From NCBI GenBank assembly GCA_050258815.1, contig JBLMZM010000115.1, positions 1-64,000 of the forward strand: a DNA stretch of 64,000 bases, in the 5' to 3' direction. Positions 9,141 to 15,292 of the stretch are shown in pieces. Each line of letters starts with the position of its first letter. Position 1 is the first letter of the stretch. The notes under the pieces were generated by a model, which saw nothing but the letters and a program-made list of their open reading frames with translations, ran no database searches and had not been told where the DNA came from. Position numbers and translations under genes: made by a program. The stretch is from JAAXKN01 sp050258815 (GTDB lineage Bacteria > Bacteroidota > Ignavibacteria > Ignavibacteriales > SURF-24).

Positions 9141-9788
9141 TTATTTAATTTGTAATTGTATCCAGTTGCATAAATCCCCGATTCCTTCCCCTGTTTTGCA
9201 GGATGTTTCAATAATTGTAAGTGATGGATTAATAGTCGTTGCGTTTTGCCTGATTTCATCTATTGAGCAATTCAGGTGCGGAAGTAAATCGATCTTATTT
9301 ATTATAAGAAGTGATGCATTACGGAACATTGCGGGATATTTAAGAGGTTTATCTTCCCCTTCCGTAACACTTAATATGACCGCCTTTATACTCTCCCCAA
9401 GATCAAATCCTGCGGGACAAATAAGGTTCCCGACATTTTCAATTATAAGGAGACGCATATCTTTTACCGGCAGGAGCCTGAATGCATCGCGTACCAGATT
9501 TGCTTCCAGATGGCACTCACCATTTGTAACGATCTGGATTACCGGAATGCCTGACCTTTCAATTCTTCTGGAATCATTATCAGTCTGAACGTCTCCCGCA
9601 ATAACTGCTGTTGGCAGATGGCCGGAGAAATAATGAGTGATATTTTCAATTATACTCGTCTTTCCTGACCCCGGTGCACTCATGAGGTTCATGACAAAGA
9701 TCCTGTTTTGTTTAAACTCCTCGCGCAATTCCTGTGCTATCTTATCATTCTTTTCAAGGATCTTTCGCTCAATAGTTAAAGTGCTCAT
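9141..9788 (-). CDS. hypB: GTPase HypB, nickel insertion
   Basis: A 215-residue SIMIBI-class GTPase that delivers nickel with HypA. The P loop SAPGSGKT is at residues 37-44, the G-domain metal site includes Cys92-His93 (ECHLEA) and Cys124 (NLICP), and NKID provides the guanine-specificity motif. There is no N-terminal His-rich or CxxCGC nickel-binding extension, so this is the short, non-storage form. The frame is open further upstream to 9863, but the ATG at 9788 is preferred: it follows a GGAGG site and overlaps the hypA stop as ATGA. Confidence 0.95.
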   Translation of the reverse strand: MSTLTIERKILEKNDKIAQELREEFKQNRIFVMNLMSAPGSGKTSIIENITHYFSGHLPTAVIAGDVQTDNDSRRIERSGIPVIQIVTNGECHLEANLVRDAFRLLPVKDMRLLIIENVGNLICPAGFDLGESIKAVILSVTEGEDKPLKYPAMFRNASLLIINKIDLLPHLNCSIDEIRQNATTINPSLTIIETSCKTGEGIGDLCNWIQLQIK

Positions 9789-10135
9789 ACTTCCTCCGTT
9801 AGTATTATTTCGCTGAGTTGAAGCATATCGCCTTCTGTTACTTCCAGATTGATTCCTTTGCAATAAACACAGCTGAATATAATATCATCAGAAATAAATG
9901 ATTGGTTGCAGTCCCGGCAGAACAAATGCAAAGGCTCTTCTTCAATTATCAGAGTAACATTTTCGAATCCGGCATCCTCTTTTAACGTATTAAAACCATA
10001 CTGAAGGGCTCTGGGGGAAACGTTGCTTAACTTCCCCAGCCTTATTTTGACCACTTCGATCTTGTGATATTCTGGTTCAGGAATGATGCTGCAGATTATT
10101 TCAAAAATGTTTTGAGCAATAGTTAATTCATGCAT
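9785..10135 (-). CDS. hypA: Nickel metallochaperone HypA
   Basis: A 116-residue protein that binds Ni through the N-terminal Met1-His2-Glu3 motif and a structural zinc through Cys73, Cys76, Cys89 and Cys92. It is the first recognisable gene of the hypABFCDE operon. The start has no strong Shine-Dalgarno site (upstream reads ACATTAAAGT). A possible short reading frame ending at 10128 overlaps the start and could provide translational coupling. Confidence 0.96.
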   Translation of the reverse strand: MHELTIAQNIFEIICSIIPEPEYHKIEVVKIRLGKLSNVSPRALQYGFNTLKEDAGFENVTLIIEEEPLHLFCRDCNQSFISDDIIFSCVYCKGINLEVTEGDMLQLSEIILTEEV

Positions 10136-10259
10136 ACTTTAATGTCCCGGTAATTGCTTTAACAAGTGCTTTATTCAGAAATAACTTCTCTGTTACCGAA
10201 CTCAGCTCCAGGAACATACTTGCTGCCAAATTGTCAGGGTTTGCTGATACCTGTTTCAC
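10128..10259 (-). CDS. Possible small ORF overlapping the hypA start
   Basis: A 43-codon frame starting with GTG at 10259 and ending with TGA at 10130-10128, inside the hypA start region. The peptide begins VKQVSANPDNLAAS and ends ALVKAITGTLKYA, with protein-like composition and an amphipathic helical look. The same frame is open upstream to about 10360, giving about 62 codons without an earlier ATG. No family is recognised and no clear ribosome-binding site is seen. It could be a leader peptide, the remnant of a longer gene, or chance. Confidence 0.3.
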   Translation of the reverse strand: MKQVSANPDNLAASMFLELSSVTEKLFLNKALVKAITGTLKYA

Positions 10260-10496
10260 AGTAATCAGTAAGAAATGGGAAGAATAACCTGAAATAGAGA
10301 CCCATGGAATGCCCTTCCAGGAGTAATTTGGGTATTTTTATGGTTAGATGCCAGTTTTATTTATAGAAACCGGAATTTTACCCTTTTATGGGAGCTTATA
10401 AATGATGGGAAGAAGTAATTATTAACCAGGTTATGATTTAAAAAACAAAAAGCGCCTGTAAATGGCGCTTTTTTGGATAATACCGTCTATCTATTA
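10136..10496. other. Intergenic region upstream of hypA
   Basis: A 361-base stretch between two minus-strand genes. It holds the possible small ORF above (to 10259), presumably the hyp operon promoter, and the intrinsic terminator of the RRM gene at 10451-10474. I could not pick out a convincing -35/-10 pair or a sigma-54 promoter. Confidence 0.6.
10451..10474 (-). terminator. Intrinsic terminator of the RRM gene
   Basis: Stem AGCGCC (10451-10456) and GGCGCT (10464-10469) with a 7-base loop. It is flanked by A runs on the left and T runs on the right, so it can work in both directions. It lies 23 bases downstream of the RRM gene stop. Confidence 0.8.
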
Positions 10497-10748
10497 TTAA
10501 CTGCGCGCATTGGCTTCGTTAACTACGATACTTCTTCCGTTTAACTGAGAGTTATTTAATCCTTTGATTGCTTCTTTAGCTTCATTGGTATTTCCCATTT
10601 CAACAAAAGCAAATCCTTTTGACCGGCCGGTCGCACGGTCCATTATTACCTTTGCAGAAACAACTGTTCCGTATTTCTCAAATGTTTCTTCCAAAGACCT
10701 GTCATTAATTGACCAGGGTAATGAACCTACAAATAATTTAGTACTCAA
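10497..10748 (-). CDS. RRM-domain RNA-binding protein
   Basis: An 83-residue protein that is a single RNA recognition motif. RNP2 is KLFVGSL (residues 4-10) and RNP1 is KGFAFVEM (residues 44-51), with the aromatic residues needed for RNA stacking. Such small glycine-poor RRM proteins occur in cyanobacteria, Bacteroidota and relatives and are often cold-inducible RNA chaperones. The gene is monocistronic, with its own terminator. Its upstream region carries a tandem TTCCGGA repeat that can fold in the transcript. Confidence 0.93.
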   Translation of the reverse strand: MSTKLFVGSLPWSINDRSLEETFEKYGTVVSAKVIMDRATGRSKGFAFVEMGNTNEAKEAIKGLNNSQLNGRSIVVNEANARS

Positions 10749-10780
10749 AACTAGAACCCTTTATAAAAATAAAAACATAT

Positions 10781-10798
10781 TTCCGGACTAATTCCGGA
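10781..10798. promoter_or_regulatory. Tandem TTCCGGA repeat upstream of the RRM gene
   Basis: Two TTCCGGA copies at 10781-10787 and 10792-10798, 11 bases (one helical turn) apart. Because TCCGGA is self-complementary, the two copies can also pair as a 6-bp hairpin with a 5-base loop in the 5' leader. It lies 33-50 bases before the start codon. Operator or leader hairpin cannot be decided from sequence. Confidence 0.4.
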
Positions 10799-10880
10799 TA
10801 CTTAAGTTACGACTATTATTTGGCTTATAATAGGTAAATATCCGCCCCTTTTCCGCAAATGATATCTATCCATATCAAGT

Positions 10881-11594
10881 TCAGCCAATATGATCCAGTA
10901 ACAGGAACGTACTTCCCTTGTAATCAGCTACTTCCGCCATGTTCTTATTGTCATACTCACATAGCTTTAAAAGAGGACATATAGAACAGTTGGGAAGCGT
11001 CTGCCTGCATATTTCGCGCCCGAATCTGATAAGATTTGCGTGCAGGGAATGTGCCGACCCCTCAGGAAGCATTTTATTCAGCTCAATTGCAGTCTTTTCC
11101 GGCGTCGTTGCCCTGATTACTCCTAATCTGTTAAGAATGCGGAATATATGCCTGTCAACAGGACAAATATTCCTGTGGAAGGCAAACATCATTACACAAT
11201 CGGCAGTCTTGATTCCAATACCTTTGTGCGAGGTGAGACTTTTAACCGCCTCCTCATCACCCATGTTTTTCAGGTAGTCCAGGGAAATCTCCCCATTCGT
11301 TTCCAGCAGATAATTAAGGATGCCCTTTATGGCCTTTGCTTTTGGAAAGCTGAAACCGGCTATGGCGATGGGTTCATCTATTGCCTCAAGGTCAGCCCCC
11401 GCAACATCTTCCCACCTGGGAAATTTATTCTTCAGATTCAGATATGCTTTATAGGAATTTCTATCATTTGTATTCTGGGAAAGAATTGTAGCTATAAGGA
11501 TGTCAACAGGATCCGGATTGGGATTTTCCTGTTGAGGCTTGCCATATTCTTTTATCAGTATATCGTTTATTTTTGAGAGTTTTTGCCTGGACAT
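10881..11594 (-). CDS. nth: Endonuclease III-family DNA glycosylase/AP lyase
   Basis: A 237-residue HhH-GPD base-excision repair enzyme. The helix-hairpin-helix is HKGIGIKTA (residues 123-131) with catalytic Lys129, and the catalytic Asp147 is in CPVDRHI; their spacing of 18 matches E. coli Nth (K120/D138). The C-terminal [4Fe-4S] motif C-x6-C-x2-C-x5-C is complete near residues 194-210. A tail of about 20 residues after the cluster is longer than in E. coli Nth. It is probably an Nth-like glycosylase for oxidised pyrimidines; exact substrate range is not visible. Confidence 0.92.
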   Translation of the reverse strand: MSRQKLSKINDILIKEYGKPQQENPNPDPVDILIATILSQNTNDRNSYKAYLNLKNKFPRWEDVAGADLEAIDEPIAIAGFSFPKAKAIKGILNYLLETNGEISLDYLKNMGDEEAVKSLTSHKGIGIKTADCVMMFAFHRNICPVDRHIFRILNRLGVIRATTPEKTAIELNKMLPEGSAHSLHANLIRFGREICRQTLPNCSICPLLKLCEYDNKNMAEVADYKGSTFLLLDHIG

Positions 11595-11721
11595 GTTTTT
11601 ATCCCGGTTTATTTAATCATTTACCTGATTTCCGTAAAAAAGAATAATTTTTTTTATGTTCAGTACGGTTCATTTATTGCATTAAGGGATATTTAAGACG
11701 CTGAACACCTGCCTGATCCTT

Positions 11722-13317
11722 TTATTTCATAAATAAATATTGTTTGTCAAAGTTTTTCAACAGGGCTGCTGCAACACCATTCGTCCAGCCAAATCCATCC
11801 TGCAGGGGATATTCACCTCCGCCAGCAAATAGTTCCAGATTTTCCACGTTGTACTTTTCCAGCATTCGGCCGGTTCTTTTATATACATCCTCATTTAACT
11901 TAATCCACCTTCCTTTTATTTCATCAGCCAGGGAATCGTATCCATATTCCCTTAATCCCTTAATTGCGATCCACTGCAGCGGCGGCCAGCCGTTTGGAGC
12001 ATCCCACTGCTGTCCTGTTTGACTAAGTGTCGTAATCAGCCCTCCGGGCATTAGAAATTTTTCCTTCAGCATTCTTGCTACACCCGCGGCCTGTGCCTGG
12101 GAGGCAATGCCAAAGTACAAGGGGAAACACGCAGCCAGGCTGTATGTTTTTGTCAATTGTTTAGTCTTCCAGTTGTAATCAAAGTAATATCCCTCTTTCT
12201 CATTCCAGAATATCCTGTTAATTTGCACCCTTCTTTGGGCGGCTTTAATGCTGTAAAATTTATTTTTATCATTATCGCCCAATAGCTTATAAAACAGCGA
12301 GAGCCTGTCTTCCAAGAAGTATAAAAGGCAGTTCAGATCCACTGGCAGAATTTCCAGCGTTTGTATTTTCTTAATGGATTTTTCATCACTGAACCACCGG
12401 CTTGAAAAATCCCAACCCGATTCTGCCGCTGCCCTGATGTTCCTGCAGAATTCGGGACGCAATGAGTCCGCAATTTTTTCTGCCTGCAGGTAGTCCTCCC
12501 TGAAGGATTCTTCCCGTGGTATTGTATCAGAGTCATAATACCGGTTTAACACGTTATCATTTACCCTTACGGCATTTCCCGCTGAAACCTGGCTGCCGGA
12601 TGCCCCGTTCATCCAGAACATATATTCCTTCTGAAGCTGATCAATAAAATTTAATCCCCATTTGTAATCATTCCTGGTTCTGCATATCATATCAACCATG
12701 AGTGAAAAAAATGGCGGCTGTGAACGCGTAAGATAATATATCCTGTTGCCGTTTGGTATAAGTCCGTAGCTGTCTATGAGATAGGCAAAGTTCTGCACCA
12801 TATCCTCTGCCTCTTTATTCCTGCCGCCTGCCAGCAGGCCCAGCATTGTAAAAAAACTATCCCAATAATATATCTCCCTGAAACGTCCCCCCGGGACAAC
12901 ATATGCGTATTTTAATGTAATCAGGGTGCTGTATTTACTCTCTTTTTCAGGCTCTCTCGCAAGATACTGCCACAGGGTTTCAATGTGCTTCTGCATGGAC
13001 TCCCCCTCAGGCAGCCTTATTGTATCCTTCTTATCCGAAGGAATGGAAAAATTTGCACTTACGAACTGCTTCAGATTAAATCCGGTGGTGGCGTTCAGGG
13101 AATCATATAGTTTTCTAATGTGATCCGGATGGCTTAATGGAACTGCATCAACAAAAGTCTTGGAATCCCTGAATATTCCTGATAGCTGCACCTGACGGAA
13201 CAGCTCGCCGCTTAACTGAATATAACTATTCTTTATTGCCTTAATGTCATTTATCTGAGCATCAATCAGGCAAGAAAAAGATAAGTAAATTACAAAGAGG
13301 AATATTCTTCTTCTCAT
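11722..13317 (-). CDS. treA: Secreted/periplasmic trehalase (GH37)
   Basis: A 531-residue glycoside hydrolase family 37 enzyme that splits trehalose into two glucose molecules. Signature 1, PGGRFREIYYWDS, is at residues 142-154, and signature 2, QWDAPNGWPPLQ, is near residue 440. An N-terminal signal peptide of about 20 residues ends at CLIDAQ, so it acts in the periplasm or outside. Its promoter lies in the same short intergenic region as the divergent 13524 operon and has a matching TTGACATTAA core. Confidence 0.95.
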   Translation of the reverse strand: MRRRIFLFVIYLSFSCLIDAQINDIKAIKNSYIQLSGELFRQVQLSGIFRDSKTFVDAVPLSHPDHIRKLYDSLNATTGFNLKQFVSANFSIPSDKKDTIRLPEGESMQKHIETLWQYLAREPEKESKYSTLITLKYAYVVPGGRFREIYYWDSFFTMLGLLAGGRNKEAEDMVQNFAYLIDSYGLIPNGNRIYYLTRSQPPFFSLMVDMICRTRNDYKWGLNFIDQLQKEYMFWMNGASGSQVSAGNAVRVNDNVLNRYYDSDTIPREESFREDYLQAEKIADSLRPEFCRNIRAAAESGWDFSSRWFSDEKSIKKIQTLEILPVDLNCLLYFLEDRLSLFYKLLGDNDKNKFYSIKAAQRRVQINRIFWNEKEGYYFDYNWKTKQLTKTYSLAACFPLYFGIASQAQAAGVARMLKEKFLMPGGLITTLSQTGQQWDAPNGWPPLQWIAIKGLREYGYDSLADEIKGRWIKLNEDVYKRTGRMLEKYNVENLELFAGGGEYPLQDGFGWTNGVAAALLKNFDKQYLFMK

Positions 13318-13360
13318 TTATTGGCCCCGGACAATTATAATACAATTGATCATAATAATT

Positions 13361-13389
13361 AATTATCCCCATTTTGCCCTTAATGTCAA
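13361..13389 (-). promoter_or_regulatory. Putative sigma-70-type promoter of trehalase
   Basis: On the minus strand TTGACA (13389-13384), a 17-base spacer, then ATAATT (13366-13361), 44 bases before the trehalase start. The -35 element sits in an 11-bp sequence, TTGACATTAA plus flank, that recurs inverted at 13457-13467 as part of the divergent promoter. Confidence 0.5.
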
Positions 13390-13458
13390 GTGTAATACCC
13401 TTTGTACATTGATTTGCGGCATTCACCGGGAATTCCACACTTACTTCAATAAGGGCTT

Positions 13459-13487
13459 GACATTAAAAGAGAAATATGCTACTTTTA
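13459..13487 (+). promoter_or_regulatory. Putative sigma-70-type promoter of the 13524 operon
   Basis: TTGACA (13459-13464), a 17-base spacer and TACTTT (13482-13487), 37 bases before the start codon. The -35 element and its next four bases mirror the trehalase promoter. The 10-bp palindrome at 13501-13510 would lie in the first bases of the transcript. Confidence 0.5.
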
Positions 13488-13500
13488 CTTTAAATTATAA

Positions 13501-13510
13501 AGTACTTTGC
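13501..13510. promoter_or_regulatory. Palindromic operator candidate, copy 1
   Basis: Perfect palindrome AAAGTACTTT, 14 bases before the start of the membrane protein gene and just downstream of its proposed -10 box. An identical copy lies at 14446-14455. The likely binder is the winged-helix protein encoded at 14118-14414, between the two sites. Confidence 0.5.
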
Positions 13511-13523
13511 AAACGAGGTAAAT

Positions 13524-14114
13524 ATGGACGATAAGACAGCTCTGGAAGATCTTCAGTATATCCGCAAGGTAATTGAGGACAGCAAGCGCACAATGGCCTA
13601 TAACGGAATGGATTATATATTCTGGGGCATCCTCGTAATTATTGGAATGCTGCTGATGTACATATTGATACTTAACCATGTATTCTTCAATTATTTATGG
13701 ATCTGGCTAGGACTTGTTTCAATAGGCTGGGCCTATTCCTTCTTTAACAAGACCAAATATTATACTGACCGGCCACGTACATTCACGACAAGAGTCGCCT
13801 CCTCGGTCTGGCTGGCCAGCGGAATAGCAATGACAATACTCGGATTTGTTGGCCCGCTTGCAAATGCATTTCAGCCCATGTTTATTAGTCCCGTTCTTTC
13901 AGTCGTACTTGGAATAGCTTATTTTATCACCGGATATATTTTCGAATCCAGATGGTTTAGCTATTTGTCATTTGGATGGTGGACTGGTGGTATAGTTTTG
14001 TTCTTTTATCCCGGAATTCATTCTCTTTTAATAATGGCATTAATGATGTTGTTCTTTCAGACAATACCGGGAATCATAATGTTTAGAAAATATAAAAAAG
14101 AAGTGGCAATATAA
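13524..14114 (+). CDS. Multi-pass membrane protein of unknown function
   Basis: A 196-residue protein with a short charged N-terminus (residues 1-30, helical) and about six transmembrane helices. I do not recognise a characterised family. Conserved-looking features are a Tyr/Trp-rich start of the first helix (MDYIFWGIL) and basic residues at the C-terminus (FRKYKKE). It has a GAGG ribosome-binding site. The downstream winged-helix regulator starts 3 bases after its stop, a layout common for membrane-protein/regulator pairs in this phylum. The two are probably one transcription unit. Confidence 0.85.
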   Translation: MDDKTALEDLQYIRKVIEDSKRTMAYNGMDYIFWGILVIIGMLLMYILILNHVFFNYLWIWLGLVSIGWAYSFFNKTKYYTDRPRTFTTRVASSVWLASGIAMTILGFVGPLANAFQPMFISPVLSVVLGIAYFITGYIFESRWFSYLSFGWWTGGIVLFFYPGIHSLLIMALMMLFFQTIPGIIMFRKYKKEVAI

Positions 14115-14117
14115 GTC

Positions 14118-14414
14118 GTGAGTGATTTTGACTATCAGCAGCTCGATGATGTTATTCATTCGAGAATACGCCTGGCAATTGTAGCGGTTTTAATTTCCGT
14201 CGATGAGGCCGATTTTAACTTCCTTAAGGAAAAGGTTAACGCGACAGATGGTAATCTCAGCGTTCACCTGAGAAAGCTTGAAGAAGCAGGATATATCCTG
14301 GTAAAGAAGGAATTTGTCGACCGGAAACCCAAAACCATCTACACCCTTTCGAAAAAAGGGATAAAGGCATTTGAAATCTATATTGAAAGGCTCGAAAAGA
14401 TGCTCAAAAAGTAA
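14118..14414 (+). CDS. Winged-helix transcriptional regulator
   Basis: A 98-residue DNA-binding protein that reads as a single winged helix: N-terminal helix with IHSRIRLAIVAVL, recognition segment KVNATDGNLSVHLRKLEEAGYI, and wing with KKEFVDRKPKTIYTLSKKG. This is the compact MarR/ArsR-like type (often annotated as transcriptional regulator or DUF winged helix). The start codon is GTG. No sensor domain or metal-binding cysteines are present. Two identical AAAGTACTTT palindromes flank the first gene pair, so autoregulation plus control of the downstream TPR/TonB genes is a natural hypothesis. Confidence 0.9.
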   Translation: MSDFDYQQLDDVIHSRIRLAIVAVLISVDEADFNFLKEKVNATDGNLSVHLRKLEEAGYILVKKEFVDRKPKTIYTLSKKGIKAFEIYIERLEKMLKK

Positions 14415-14445
14415 GCGTTTTTTTTATCCGTTTACTTTGTTTTTT

Positions 14446-14455
14446 AAAGTACTTT
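14446..14455. promoter_or_regulatory. Palindromic operator candidate, copy 2
   Basis: Second AAAGTACTTT, here within a 14-bp perfect palindrome TTAAAGTACTTTAA (14444-14457). It lies 24 bases before the start of the TPR gene and just before the AGGAGG ribosome-binding site. Confidence 0.5.
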
Positions 14456-14479
14456 AATATAATAATTAGGAGGTATGAA

Positions 14480-15271
14480 ATGGTTAGTTATAGTTTCAGA
14501 ATAGTATTAGTGGCATTCATGTTTTCTTTCTTCACAAACTTTAGTGCCCAGACCGGTTCCCGGGAGATAAATATGAAACAGGGTAAACTTCTGATTGAGA
14601 AGGCATACATGAATTATGATGAAAATATGATGCTTCAGGCCAGAGTGATATTTGAAAATTTCTGTAATTCCGATAAAAATAATGATACTTCACTTTACTA
14701 CCTGACATACATCGATTATAAGCTTTTTGAAATGAATCTCCGTAACGGCGGGGATAAGATCTTCGATATGTACTTTGACAAAGCAGTCAGTAATGCCGAA
14801 AGACTATCCAGGCAAAAGAACTGGGCATCAGAGGGTAAAACCCTGCTTTCGGCAATTTATATGATGAAAATTGCTACCAAACCCCTGACAGCAGTATACC
14901 TTTCACCAAAAATCTGGGGCTTGCTGGATGAAGCAGGTAAAATAAACCCGGAGAATCCGCGGGTCTATATCATCCGGGGCAGCATGAATTTCAATACTCC
15001 GAAAATGTTCGGAGGAAGTTATAAAAATGCAGCAGATAATTTCAAGACTGCAGTTTCACTATTTGAAAGGCAGGATACGGTATTTACCCTTCTTCCAAGC
15101 TGGGGCTACGCCGAATCGCTGGTCTGGTTCGGGCGTTCAATGGAGGCACAGGATAGCTATGAGCAGGCCCGGTTTGCATACATAAAGGCTCTCAGAGTTC
15201 AACCCGACTATAACTGGGTTAAAAATATCCTCCTGCCGAACGTTGAGAAGAAAATTAAACAAGGGAACTGA
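14480..15271 (+). CDS. Secreted TPR-like protein
   Basis: A 263-residue protein with an N-terminal signal peptide (cleavage probably after FSAQ near residue 24) and an all-helical body that looks like degenerate tetratricopeptide repeats, for example around residues 25-70 and 215-255. No catalytic motif is seen. An AGGAGG ribosome-binding site is well placed 6 bases before the ATG. The TonB-dependent receptor follows 21 bases later, so it is likely a periplasmic or outer-membrane-associated partner of that receptor. Confidence 0.85.
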   Translation: MVSYSFRIVLVAFMFSFFTNFSAQTGSREINMKQGKLLIEKAYMNYDENMMLQARVIFENFCNSDKNNDTSLYYLTYIDYKLFEMNLRNGGDKIFDMYFDKAVSNAERLSRQKNWASEGKTLLSAIYMMKIATKPLTAVYLSPKIWGLLDEAGKINPENPRVYIIRGSMNFNTPKMFGGSYKNAADNFKTAVSLFERQDTVFTLLPSWGYAESLVWFGRSMEAQDSYEQARFAYIKALRVQPDYNWVKNILLPNVEKKIKQGN

Positions 15272-15292
15272 AGTTTATATTAAGAGAGGGAT

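Noticed and set aside
9031..9588. 185-codon plus-strand ORF opposite hypF and hypB
   Set aside because: It lies antisense to two strongly conserved genes and shows no family motif; it is a shadow frame.
9789..9863. N-terminal extension of HypB to 9863
   Set aside because: The extension overlaps hypA by 79 bases, has no conserved HypB sequence, and the ATG at 9788 has a good ribosome-binding site.
13524..14414. Toxin-antitoxin reading of the membrane protein/winged-helix pair
   Set aside because: The membrane protein is 196 residues with six helices and the regulator is a typical transcription factor; neither resembles known toxin or antitoxin families.
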